A DNA stretch of 64,000 nucleotides, taken from Eubacterium sp. (GTDB lineage: Bacteria > Bacillota > Clostridia > Lachnospirales > Lachnospiraceae). Position 1 is the stretch's first letter; each line of letters opens with the position of its first letter. The translations under genes and the position numbers were made by a program. The notes below the pieces were generated by a model, which had not been told where the DNA came from, did no database searches, and worked only from the letters and a program-made list of their open reading frames with translations. The stretch lies in the NCBI GenBank assembly GCA_017619835.1, contig JAFZRN010000007.1:124001-188000 (forward strand). Direction: 5' to 3'. Positions 15,500 through 23,136 of the stretch are shown piece by piece.

Positions 15500-16311
15500 T
15501 TGTTTTCCTTGTTTTTGCGGTAATATATTGCCTCAGTCGGGCACCCCTTGATGCAGCTGCCGCAGTGGATGCATTCGTGGTCGCCCACCTTATTTATATC
15601 CATCAGGCACCCTTCGACACAGGCATTGCAATTAATGCACTTTTCATTATCGACCTTTATCCCGACAACCGATACCGGCGCGAAGAATGAGTAAAGGGCT
15701 CCCAGCGGGCAAATGAATCGGCAAAACGACCTGTAGCAGAACATGCATACGAGCAGCACTGCCGCAAGGACAAATACCTTCCATGAAAAAAGTATGCCCA
15801 CCATCCCTCTTAAGCTGCTGTCTGATGCAGTAAGCGGTATTCCGGCTTCGATGGTTCCTGCCGGACAGATATATTTGCAGAATCCCGGTGCCAGTTTTAC
15901 AAGCGGGATCAGGATCACGAACAGTATCAGGATAATATATTTCAGGTACGAAAGCACCCGGGTCGCTTTACTTTTCTTTATCTTCGGGACCGGAAGCTTA
16001 TAGATAAGCTCCTGCAGAAGTCCGAAGGGGCAGAGAAAGCCGCAGATAAAACGTCCCAGCAGTATCCCAAACAGAAGTATGGTACCCAGCACATAATATG
16101 GGATCTTATACTTTGATGATAACAGACCTGTCTGAAGACTTCCGAGGGGACAGGAAGCTACCGCACCCGGGCAGGAATAACAATTAAGGCTGGGGGCGCA
16201 GATGCCCTTAAGACCGCCCTTATAAATGCCGCCGGTCATATAGCCCTTTAAATTACAGTTATAAAGCACAGCCGAAATAAGCTGCGTATATCTTCTCTTA
16301 CTCAGCTTCAT
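15496..16311 (-). CDS. Membrane 4Fe-4S binding protein (NapH-like polyferredoxin)
   Basis: Predicted multi-pass membrane electron-transfer protein. Several hydrophobic helices (YYVLGTILLFGILLGRF, YIILILFVILIPLV, FVLAAVLLVCMFC) alternate with cysteine motifs of the NapH/CcoG type: ICGFLCPFG, YICPAGTIE and FICPLGALY. An additional N-terminal CYSCPGAVASCPLG is present. The C-terminus carries two ferredoxin clusters, CINCNACVEGCLMD and CIHCGSCIKGCPTE. Its likely role is to deliver electrons across or at the membrane to the neighbouring thioredoxin-like proteins. The start is placed at the ATG at 16311, which overlaps the TGA of the small CXXC gene and has GGGGA upstream; an ATG 15 bp earlier is less likely. 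Confidence 0.9.
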   Translation of the reverse strand: MKLSKRRYTQLISAVLYNCNLKGYMTGGIYKGGLKGICAPSLNCYSCPGAVASCPLGSLQTGLLSSKYKIPYYVLGTILLFGILLGRFICGFLCPFGLLQELIYKLPVPKIKKSKATRVLSYLKYIILILFVILIPLVKLAPGFCKYICPAGTIEAGIPLTASDSSLRGMVGILFSWKVFVLAAVLLVCMFCYRSFCRFICPLGALYSFFAPVSVVGIKVDNEKCINCNACVEGCLMDINKVGDHECIHCGSCIKGCPTEAIYYRKNKENK

Positions 16312-16448
16312 CCAATCCCCATGCATTCGTAGCAGATCCTGATTGCCTTATTCAGCACGTCATTATAGTCATTATGGAAAAGCCCTGTGACAATAAGCCC
16401 AAGAGCCGCAAGTATCAGGACTGCCCTGATAGTAATTTTCATTTTCAT
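16308..16448 (-). CDS. Small membrane protein with CXXC motif (CD1871A-like)
   Basis: A 46-residue gene, too short for most gene callers. It begins MKMKITIRAVLILAALGLIV, a single hydrophobic helix, followed by TGLFHNDYNDVLNKA and the C-terminal IRICYECMGIG, which holds the CYEC motif. Small proteins of this shape, called CD1871A-family CXXC proteins, are known beside TlpA-type thioredoxins and membrane 4Fe-4S proteins in Clostridia. Here the ATG directly follows the TAA of the TlpA gene and the TGA overlaps the next ATG (ATGA), so it is translationally coupled on both sides. This supports that it is real and part of a three-gene redox unit. The exact chemistry is unknown. Confidence 0.85.
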   Translation of the reverse strand: MKMKITIRAVLILAALGLIVTGLFHNDYNDVLNKAIRICYECMGIG

Positions 16449-17354
16449 TTAACGGCACTCTTCTATTGCTTTCTTATATTCCTTATACTGGGTGCCGGCG
16501 TCGTATGCACCGACATAGATCATGTTGATCTTTCCCTTGTTGATGACAACGGTGTACGGGATTCCGTTGGTCGGATAATAGGCTCCGATCTTCCCGCTGG
16601 TGTCATAACCGATATTAAATGTAAAACCTTCCTGCCTTACAAATTTATCGACTGTATCCTTATCTTCAGAGCAGTTTATGCAAATGATTTCAACGTCGTC
16701 CATGTTATCCTTCTTCAGATTCTCGAAGGCAGGCATTTCGCCTACACAGGGTCCGCACCAGGTTGCCCAGAAGTTGAGAAGGACTATCTTATTATCATAA
16801 TCGGAGAGTCTGAATGTCCCGCCGTTTACAAGTGTTGCCGTAAAGTCGGGAGCTGTGTCACCTATTGCAAGCTCCTTAGGTGTACCGTTTCCGGTATCGG
16901 CATTGGGCCGGTCAGTATCGATGACGGTGACATTTTCACTTTTACTTTCTATATATTTGTTTTCGAGTTCCTGGATATATTCGAAGCAGAGATAATCGTC
17001 CGAATGATAGAAAAACGGGTCCATGCGGACGGTATCCGATGAATTGAGGATCAGCGAATAAACCTCCTGATAATTATCTCCGATGAATTTAATGTCATAC
17101 ATATATCCCATATTACCGAGGGAAATGCCGGACTTTTTGACCGTGGCACCCTTCAGATTGCTGACTATATACTCGATTTCTTCGGGATCCGTAATCTTGA
17201 TCCTCCTGCCTGAATTACCACTGAAAACTTCAATATAATTGATGTCTTCGGCATTAACGTTATTCAGGAGTTTTGTGTCCGTGAAATAAACAGCCGCCCC
17301 CAGCGTGATGATAACAGCAAGAATGATCAGTAGTACGATTAGTAATTTTTTCAT
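16449..17354 (-). CDS. TlpA-family membrane-anchored thiol-disulfide oxidoreductase
   Basis: Exported thioredoxin-fold protein of 301 residues. An N-terminal hydrophobic anchor spans about 3-24. A domain of unrecognised family follows (about 35-135), including YIEVFSGNSGRRIKI and MDPFFYHSDDYLCFEYIQEL. The redoxin/TlpA domain runs from about 160 to 301, with DTAPDFTATLVNGG and active site WATWCGPC (Cys200, Cys203). The cis-proline region is NGIPYTVVINKG. The extracytoplasmic position suggests reduction or exchange of disulfides on secreted proteins, with electrons from the adjacent 4Fe-4S membrane protein; this is inferred from operon structure. It is the first gene of the tlpA - small CXXC - 4Fe-4S - flavoprotein set. 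Confidence 0.92.
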   Translation of the reverse strand: MKKLLIVLLIILAVIITLGAAVYFTDTKLLNNVNAEDINYIEVFSGNSGRRIKITDPEEIEYIVSNLKGATVKKSGISLGNMGYMYDIKFIGDNYQEVYSLILNSSDTVRMDPFFYHSDDYLCFEYIQELENKYIESKSENVTVIDTDRPNADTGNGTPKELAIGDTAPDFTATLVNGGTFRLSDYDNKIVLLNFWATWCGPCVGEMPAFENLKKDNMDDVEIICINCSEDKDTVDKFVRQEGFTFNIGYDTSGKIGAYYPTNGIPYTVVINKGKINMIYVGAYDAGTQYKEYKKAIEECR

Positions 17355-17415
17355 TTTTTAAACCTTCACATATATTTTCTTGGAATTAACCTATTCTAAT
17401 ATATCAAAAATTATT

Positions 17416-19110
17416 TTATTTCACAACAACCTTGATACTCTTTGATAAACCATTCTGGGTATATGCATAGATCACGCACTCACCGGGAGCGACAGCCTTG
17501 ATTTTGCCGGTTTTACTAACGGTCGCCACAGATGTATTATCAGATTCAAATAATATCTTACGATGCACATTCAGCTTCTTTTTCTTTTCAGCCTTTGTAG
17601 TCATAATTTTAAGCTTAAAAGATTTTCCCTTCTTTAACGTAAGCTTACCTTTCTTGATCTTCTTATCCTTTTTGATCATAATGCTCTTATAGTTTGTATA
17701 TTTTCCGCCCTTGGTGGAAGCATGAACCACCTTAGATGTAGCAATAACATTATTCTCGTCATCTGCAGCTACGATAAGGAACTTATAATATGTACCCTTC
17801 TGCAGCTTCTTACCATCAATCTTATCTAGAGTGAACTTCGTGTCAGTCACTTCTGCTATCTTGAAGCACTGATTCTTCTTGCTGCATTTATTTGCATAGA
17901 TAACATATTTAGTCGCACCACTTACCTTTTGCCAGGAATAACTGATAGAATTCTTTTTTATCTTTGTGGATTTAAGTCTCATGGAAATGAATTCGGCACC
18001 GTCAAGATCCGCTTCTGACTTCATCTCTTTTATAGATTTTTCCAAATCCTCAACCTTAGTCGAAGTCGGAGTTGCTTCCGGTGTGGGTGTAGCTACCGGA
18101 GCAGGTGTAGCCTCGGGAGTTGGTGTCGGAGTCGGGGTTGGAGTTGGCGTAGGTTTTGGTACTGCAGGAATACTATCTTCCTTTGTCTGGGTTTCAAAAT
18201 CTTCGTTTTCAAATACCGCCGTTAATATCTTTTTACCTTCAGCTTCATAAGTAGGCTCCTGAGTCACTTCTTCAGTGGCAATTACAGTTTCCGTTTCTAC
18301 GTGAGACTCATCTTTAGTACAAGTACGTTCAGCGATGCATTTCCAGATAACCGAGCCATCATCCTTAGTTTCCGAATCCCATGAATAAGTTGGCGAGTTC
18401 CAGTCGTGAGTATATATGAATGAACCGGTTTTTCTTAAGCTTTCATTAAAATCATCAACAATAAACTCATCACCATTTACAATTAAGCTAGTATCACCAT
18501 TTCCCTCCAATATGCTTTTATCAAAATCACATGGAATGATAATATTATCTAATCCATGACAATATGAAAAAGCAGATTTACCTATTTCGATAACACTGGA
18601 CGGTATGATAATCGATGACAATTTATCACATCCCCAAAACATTTGATATCCTATAGATTTAACGCCATCACATAATATAACTCTAGTTAAATCAGTACAG
18701 CCATCGAAAATAGTTGATCCAAATTCACTTACACTACCAGGAATTGAGACTTCTGTAATATATTTACAATAACGGAAAGCACTCCCCCCTATCACACTAA
18801 CACCCTCCGGAATTACTACAGATGTTATTTGGGAATTATCAAACGCATGATCCCCAATTTCAGTCACACTATACCCCTCAATAACCCCAGGTATAACGAT
18901 ATCCGTTCCCGTTCCCGAATAACCATTAATACTCGCTGTTTTCAGCTCTTCGTTTAAAATACTATACTTCCACGTAAGCCCGGTATCCGGATCAGTGTAT
19001 TGCAGCTCTTCTGCTGAAACCGGTACTGAATAGATAAGCAAAGCCCACACAAAAACCGCAAAAACGCCAGTTATAAAAACTGATTTTTGATGAATCATTT
19101 TCCTAAACAT
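17416..19110 (-). CDS. Secreted BspA-type leucine-rich repeat protein with FN3- and Big_2-like C-terminus
   Basis: Predicted secreted 564-residue protein. The signal peptide ends near residue 33 (FVWALLIYSVPVSAEE). About five LRR_5 repeats occupy 60-195, for example VTEIGDHAFDNSQITSVVIP and VIGGSAFRYCKYITEVSIP. After an acidic stretch comes a Pro/Thr linker (PTPTPTPTPTPTPEAT), then an FN3-like segment (about 370-450) and a basic Ig-like C-terminus: VATVSKTGKIKAVAPGECVI ending KSIKVVVK. BspA-like repeats are associated with host or matrix adhesion in other bacteria; the role here is unknown. The start is the ATG with GGGGGAT upstream. Its promoter shares an ACTACCC block with the 1807-residue protein at 47334. 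Confidence 0.87.
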   Translation of the reverse strand: MFRKMIHQKSVFITGVFAVFVWALLIYSVPVSAEELQYTDPDTGLTWKYSILNEELKTASINGYSGTGTDIVIPGVIEGYSVTEIGDHAFDNSQITSVVIPEGVSVIGGSAFRYCKYITEVSIPGSVSEFGSTIFDGCTDLTRVILCDGVKSIGYQMFWGCDKLSSIIIPSSVIEIGKSAFSYCHGLDNIIIPCDFDKSILEGNGDTSLIVNGDEFIVDDFNESLRKTGSFIYTHDWNSPTYSWDSETKDDGSVIWKCIAERTCTKDESHVETETVIATEEVTQEPTYEAEGKKILTAVFENEDFETQTKEDSIPAVPKPTPTPTPTPTPTPEATPAPVATPTPEATPTSTKVEDLEKSIKEMKSEADLDGAEFISMRLKSTKIKKNSISYSWQKVSGATKYVIYANKCSKKNQCFKIAEVTDTKFTLDKIDGKKLQKGTYYKFLIVAADDENNVIATSKVVHASTKGGKYTNYKSIMIKKDKKIKKGKLTLKKGKSFKLKIMTTKAEKKKKLNVHRKILFESDNTSVATVSKTGKIKAVAPGECVIYAYTQNGLSKSIKVVVK

Positions 19111-19146
19111 ATTTGATCCCCCTTGTACTTCATTATTACAGTTGCT

Positions 19147-19191
19147 ATTATATAATCTTTTTCTCCTCCCCGCATCACCCAAAAGGGTAGT
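19147..19191 (-). promoter_or_regulatory. Promoter with ACTACCC element upstream of the LRR protein
   Basis: Minus strand: -10 TATAAT at 19147-19152, and ACTACCC at 19185-19191 beginning 39 bp before the -10. The element continues CTACCCTTTTGGGTGATG. The same block (one base different) occurs at the same 39-bp distance before the -10 of the gene at 47334. No good -35 is visible, which fits an activator-dependent promoter. Confidence 0.6.
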
Positions 19192-19304
19192 TTTACAGAA
19201 TTCCTATTGACATCAAAATTGCATTTTGTTATCTTTTGTCAAAGAAATGGGTTTTGTGTCTAGTAAGCTTCTATGAGCTGAAGGAGTTGCTCGTTTCTTT
19301 TTTT

Positions 19305-19405
19305 ATGCAACCTGGGGACGGGGGATCAGTTGCATTTTAGCAAAAAATGTGACAAACAAATCAGATCTGTTTGTCACATTCCAAGTTTCGTCTGCCGTCC
19401 CTGGG
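19305..19405. repeat. Composite intergenic palindrome downstream of the acidic lipoprotein gene
   Basis: Within the 313-bp gene-free stretch 19111-19423. A central palindrome (19346-19380) has arms AATGTGACAAACA/TGTTTGTCACATT around AATCAGATC. It is flanked by CCTGGGGACGG (19311-19321) and the near-complementary CCGTCCCTGGG (19395-19405), and by ATGCAAC/GTTGCAT (19305-19335). The central part matches the palindrome at 20089-20125. On the minus strand it begins about 18 bp after the lipoprotein stop, so it may also act as a terminator. Confidence 0.8.
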
Positions 19406-19423
19406 CATCAACTGTATGATAGC

Positions 19424-20038
19424 TTACTGTATCTCCAGAATCTGATACACTGTCTCATACCAGCCATCTCCGCCTTCACAGCCAATAACAAATGAATCAC
19501 CGGCCTTTAGACCTATAGCCTTATTAACATTCTCCATTATCTGCTCTTCTTCTACTTCATAATCATAGGGACTAAAGACATCAGTTGTCTCCTTTGAAAC
19601 AACAATACTCTTATCACCTTCTTCAAGTGTCACGAATTCATCACTATCCGCGTACTTACTTTGAAATACATAATGAACTTTTATGGTACTTCCATATTCA
19701 ACCTGCTTCCCGTCATCAGCAGGCTGTTCACTATCTGCAGTATTATTATCTTCGGATGCAGCTTCCGTAACCTCCTCTGTGTCTGCTTCGGTTACTGCAT
19801 CAGTATCTATCTCTGTCTTTTCTTCCTTCTTTGCTTCTGTTTCTGCCTCAGTTACTTCCTCTGTAACTTCCTCTGTAACTGTTTCGGTTTCTGCTTCTGT
19901 TTTTTCACTCTCTTCAACTACAGCAGAAACATCTGAATTCTGATCCGTTCCGGCTGAATCCTTGTCTTTTCCGCATCCGGCCAAAACAGATAAAACCATG
20001 GCCATCATCAATATCCCTGTTAGAAATCTCTTAAACAT
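19424..20038 (-). CDS. Acidic lipoprotein, possibly FKBP-like at the C-terminus
   Basis: Predicted lipoprotein of 204 residues: signal sequence and lipobox SVLAGC with lipidated Cys22. Residues of about 25-108 are low-complexity Thr/Glu repeats (TEEVTEEVTEAETEA type), probably an extended spacer away from the membrane. The C-terminal 90 residues form a compact domain: QVEYGSTIKVHYVFQSKY, then NVNKAIGLKAGDSFVIGC and YETVYQILEIQ. The order, a V-x-Y strand followed by a GLKxGD turn and a final beta strand, recalls FKBP-type peptidyl-prolyl isomerases, but key aromatic residues are not clearly present, so this is only a suggestion. A good ribosome-binding site (AAGGAG) precedes the ATG. Palindromic elements lie on both sides. 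Confidence 0.8.
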   Translation of the reverse strand: MFKRFLTGILMMAMVLSVLAGCGKDKDSAGTDQNSDVSAVVEESEKTEAETETVTEEVTEEVTEAETEAKKEEKTEIDTDAVTEADTEEVTEAASEDNNTADSEQPADDGKQVEYGSTIKVHYVFQSKYADSDEFVTLEEGDKSIVVSKETTDVFSPYDYEVEEEQIMENVNKAIGLKAGDSFVIGCEGGDGWYETVYQILEIQ

Positions 20039-20088
20039 AAATACGTCTCCTTAACTAATATTTGAATTTATCTTAATTAATCACCTAA

Positions 20089-20125
20089 AAATGTGACAAA
20101 CAGATCTGATCTGTTTGTCACATTT
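20089..20125. repeat. Perfect 17-bp palindrome TGTGACAAACAGAT type
   Basis: AAATGTGACAAACAGAT - CTG - ATCTGTTTGTCACATTT, perfect over 17-bp arms. It lies about 30 bp after the stop of the decarboxylase alpha gene on the minus strand and shares its arms with the element at 19346-19380. It has TTTAAATTAGC rather than a T-run on one side and TTTTAGG on the other, so terminator activity is possible but not assured. Confidence 0.85.
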
Positions 20126-20154
20126 AAATTAGCAATTATTATGCATAGCAATTA

Positions 20155-21561
20155 TTACGCCGGATAGGTTTTGTTTACGGTGTCGGCCTTGGAGAGGTCT
20201 ACGCCGGTCTGCTGTGCTTCTCTATACTTAAAGAAGTCGATGGCAACCTGAGGGAACAGTGCGTATGAAAGCACGTCCTCATCCTGCTGGATATACTGTG
20301 CGATCTCGCCGCGGAGTCTGTCAAGCTCTGGCTCGATGTCATCTGCGGGTCTATGTGTGATGGGAACTGTATCACCGATAGCCTTCTTCTGAACTTCAGG
20401 ATCAAAAGGCTTGATGGTCTGTCCGTACTTACCTGAAAGCAGGTCCTTGGACTCCTTGGTTACCATCTTATATCTCTCACCCATGAGAACGTTGAGAACT
20501 GCCTGAGTACCAACGATCTGTGATGAAGGTGTTACGAGAGGCGGCTCACCGAAGTCCTTACGAACACGGGGAACTTCCTCAAGAACCTCCTGGAGCTTGT
20601 CATCCTGCTTAGCTTCCTTAAGCTGTGAAACAAGATTTGAAAGCATTCCGCCGGGTACCTGATAAAGAAGTGTCTTGATGTTAACACCAAGGATCTTTGT
20701 GCTCATAAGACCACTGTCGAGGCATTCCTCTCTGTAAGGTCTGAAGTACTCAGCTATCTCAGCAAGGAGCTTCTGATCAAGTCCTGTATCTCTGTCTGTA
20801 CCCTTGAAGGTCTCAACCATAACTTCTGTAGCAGGCTGTGATGTACCAAGTGCGAACGGAGAAATAGCTGTATCGATAACATCTACTCCTGCCTCTGCAG
20901 CCTTGAGATATGTCATAGCTGCAACACCTGATGTGTAATGTGTATGAAGCTGGATAGGAAGCTTTGAACCTTCCTTAAGAGCCTTAACGAGTTTCTCTGC
21001 CTCGTAAGGAACAAGAAGTCCGGCCATATCCTTGATACAGATTGAATCAGCACCCATCTCCTCGATCTTGCGTGCTGTCTCTTTCCAGTAATCAAGTGTG
21101 TAAGCATCACCGAGTGTGTAAGAAAGAGCGATCTGAGCATGTCCGCCTTCCTTGTTGGTAGCCTTTACAGCTGCCTCAAGGTTACGAAGGTCATTCAGGC
21201 AGTCGAAGATACGGATTATATCGATACCGTTTGCGATCGACTTCTGAACGAAGTACTCAACAACATCATCTGCATAAGGTCTGTAACCTAAAATGTTTTG
21301 GCCCCTGAAAAGCATCTGGAGCTTTGTGTTCTTAAAGCCATCCTTAAGCTTACGGAGTCTGTCCCACGGATCCTCTTTAAGGAATCTGAGACATGAATCA
21401 AATGTCGCACCACCCCAGCACTCTACTGAATGGTATCCAACCTGATCCATCTTATCTATAATCGGAAGCATTTCCTCAGTCGGCATACGTGTTGCGATCA
21501 GGGACTGATGAGCGTCACGAAGGACTGTCTCTGTAATGCCGAGCTTTTTAATTTCACCCAT
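20155..21561 (-). CDS. oadA: Oxaloacetate decarboxylase alpha / pyruvate carboxylase B-type carboxyltransferase
   Basis: Carboxyltransferase of the 5S/OadA/PycB family, moving CO2 between oxaloacetate/pyruvate and biotin. It has ETVLRDAHQSLIATR at the barrel start, VECWGGATFDSCLRF, LFRGQNILGYR, DCLNDLRN and the metal-binding LHTHYTSG. At 468 residues it covers the TIM barrel and part of the conserved C-terminal domain but has no fused biotin domain; that is encoded separately at 22737. The start is the ATG at 21561 with AGGATAA upstream; an ATG 24 bp earlier has no ribosome-binding site. It is the last gene of the five-gene operon; oadB ends 28 bp upstream. Confidence 0.95.
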   Translation of the reverse strand: MGEIKKLGITETVLRDAHQSLIATRMPTEEMLPIIDKMDQVGYHSVECWGGATFDSCLRFLKEDPWDRLRKLKDGFKNTKLQMLFRGQNILGYRPYADDVVEYFVQKSIANGIDIIRIFDCLNDLRNLEAAVKATNKEGGHAQIALSYTLGDAYTLDYWKETARKIEEMGADSICIKDMAGLLVPYEAEKLVKALKEGSKLPIQLHTHYTSGVAAMTYLKAAEAGVDVIDTAISPFALGTSQPATEVMVETFKGTDRDTGLDQKLLAEIAEYFRPYREECLDSGLMSTKILGVNIKTLLYQVPGGMLSNLVSQLKEAKQDDKLQEVLEEVPRVRKDFGEPPLVTPSSQIVGTQAVLNVLMGERYKMVTKESKDLLSGKYGQTIKPFDPEVQKKAIGDTVPITHRPADDIEPELDRLRGEIAQYIQQDEDVLSYALFPQVAIDFFKYREAQQTGVDLSKADTVNKTYPA

Positions 21562-21589
21562 TTCATTTATCCTTTCTGAAATCATTTAA

Positions 21590-22711
21590 TTAGTGGACGT
21601 TGAAAATCGCCATAAAGGTACCCGCGGCAACCGCCGTACCGATAACTCCGGCAACATTAGGTCCCATCGCATTCATAAGAAGGAAGTTGGTCGGATCATA
21701 TTCGGCCGCAACCTTCTGAGATACTCTGGCAGCCATAGGAACTGCGGAAACTCCGGCAGAACCGATGAGCGGGTTAACTTTACCCTTCGAGACTATGCAC
21801 ATCAGTTTACCGAACAGTACACCCATCGTCGTTCCAAGGATGAATGCAGCAAGTCCGAGAAATACTATCTTAAGAGTTGTAAACTGAAGGAAGTTCTCAG
21901 CACTTGTTGTAGCACCAACAGATGTTCCGAGCATGATAACAACGATGTACATCAGTGCATTGGAAGCTGTCTCTGTAAGCTGCTTAACAACACCTGACTC
22001 TCTGAAGAGATTTCCGAGCATGAGCATACCTACGAGAGGTGCTGTTGTCGGAAGGATCATAACAACAACGAGAGTAACTATTATAGGGAATACTATCTTT
22101 TCAAGCTTTGTAACCTTACGAAGCTGAGGCATTCTTATGAGCCTCTCCTTCTTGGTCGTGAAAAGCTTCATAAAAGGCGGCTGGATAACCGGCACGAGCG
22201 ACATGTATGAATAAGCCGCAACCGCGATAGGTCCGAGAAGTGTATCACCCATTCCGAGCTTTCCTGCAAGGAAGATAGATGTAGGACCATCAGCACCACC
22301 GATGATTGAGATAGCTGCTGCTTCTTTTCCTGTAAAGCCAAGTGCTATAGCAAGGAAATAAGCTCCGTATATACCAAACTGCGCCGCCGCACCCAATATA
22401 AAGCTCGGCGGGTACGCTATCAGCGGACCGAAGTCCGTCATAGCTCCAACACCCATGAAAATGAGTGAAGGAAGAATACTCCATTCATCCAGCATATAGA
22501 AGTAATGAAGAAGTCCACCCTCTTCTATTATGCCGGGAAACATATTAACCAGAAACATACCGAAGGAGATCGGTACCAGAAGGAGCGGCTCAAATCCCTT
22601 GGCGATTGCAAGATACATGAAGACAAATGCAACAAGTATCATGATGTAATTCTTCCAATCGAGAGTCGCAAAACCTGTCTGACTGGCCAGATTTAAAACA
22701 ATGTCTTTCAT
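21590..22711 (-). CDS. oadB: Na+-translocating decarboxylase beta subunit
   Basis: Integral-membrane subunit that decarboxylates carboxybiotin and couples this to Na+ export. The 373-residue protein has many hydrophobic helices and family motifs: IGVGAMTDFGPLIAYP-like (FMGVGAMTDFGPLIAYPP), the ISIIGGADGPTSIF segment whose Asp is the Na+-linked residue of the family, and the C-terminal NPLIGSAGVSAVPMAARVSQ and LLMNAMGPNVAGVIGT. It lies between the biotin carrier gene and oadA, with GGGAGGA before the ATG. The family assignment is secure; whether it accepts carboxybiotin from one or both carboxyltransferases of the operon is unknown. Confidence 0.97.
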   Translation of the reverse strand: MKDIVLNLASQTGFATLDWKNYIMILVAFVFMYLAIAKGFEPLLLVPISFGMFLVNMFPGIIEEGGLLHYFYMLDEWSILPSLIFMGVGAMTDFGPLIAYPPSFILGAAAQFGIYGAYFLAIALGFTGKEAAAISIIGGADGPTSIFLAGKLGMGDTLLGPIAVAAYSYMSLVPVIQPPFMKLFTTKKERLIRMPQLRKVTKLEKIVFPIIVTLVVVMILPTTAPLVGMLMLGNLFRESGVVKQLTETASNALMYIVVIMLGTSVGATTSAENFLQFTTLKIVFLGLAAFILGTTMGVLFGKLMCIVSKGKVNPLIGSAGVSAVPMAARVSQKVAAEYDPTNFLLMNAMGPNVAGVIGTAVAAGTFMAIFNVH

Positions 22712-22736
22712 TTTAATCCTCCCAGTTTAAGGTTAA

Positions 22737-23123
22737 TTAGTTAAGTGTAACGAGTGTATCACCCGGTTCAACTGATGCACCAACTGTAGCATCAACGCTT
22801 GCAACTGTACCATCTTCAGGAGCAACGATCTCATTTTCCATCTTCATAGCTTCGAGAACCATGAGTACGTCACCCTTCTTAACTTCCTTGCCAACCTCTG
22901 TCTTAACGCCGAGGATCTTACCGGGCATCGGAGCAGATACTACGATACTTCCCTTAGAACCTGAAGCTGCCGGAGCTGCTGCTGCCGGAGCTGCTGCAGG
23001 TGCTGCTGCGGGAGCAGCGGGTGTCATAACAGGTGCTGCTGCAGGAGCGGAAGCTGTTCCGCCAAGCTCCTCAACTGCTACATCATATGTATTACCATTA
23101 ACTGTGATTCTGTAATTCTTCAT
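22737..23123 (-). CDS. Biotin carboxyl carrier protein of the decarboxylase complex
   Basis: 128-residue biotinyl protein. Residues of about 1-20 form a short beta segment, 23-57 an Ala/Pro linker (APAAAPVMTPAAPAAAPAAA), and 58-128 the biotinyl/lipoyl domain with the canonical EAMKMENEI; Lys94 is the expected biotinylation site. It is the mobile arm between the carboxyltransferases and the membrane beta subunit, equivalent to the gcdC/mmdC/1.3S subunits. AGGAGGAAAG precedes the ATG. The gene sits between the gamma and beta subunit genes. Confidence 0.96.
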   Translation of the reverse strand: MKNYRITVNGNTYDVAVEELGGTASAPAAAPVMTPAAPAAAPAAAPAAAAPAASGSKGSIVVSAPMPGKILGVKTEVGKEVKKGDVLMVLEAMKMENEIVAPEDGTVASVDATVGASVEPGDTLVTLN

Positions 23124-23136
23124 TTCTTTCCTCCTA

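Noticed and set aside
18080-18170. Short tandem repeats in the Pro/Thr linker, CRISPR-like at first glance
   Set aside because: They encode the PTPTPT linker of a secreted protein in frame; there are no spacers.
19585-19943. Plus-strand Ser/Val/Thr- or Cys/Phe-rich frames opposite the acidic lipoprotein
   Set aside because: They mirror the Thr/Glu repeats of the lipoprotein and have no start signals.
20089-20125. Considered as an operator for the decarboxylase operon
   Set aside because: It is at the 3' end of the operon, not near the promoter at 25633-25661, and belongs to a repeat family.
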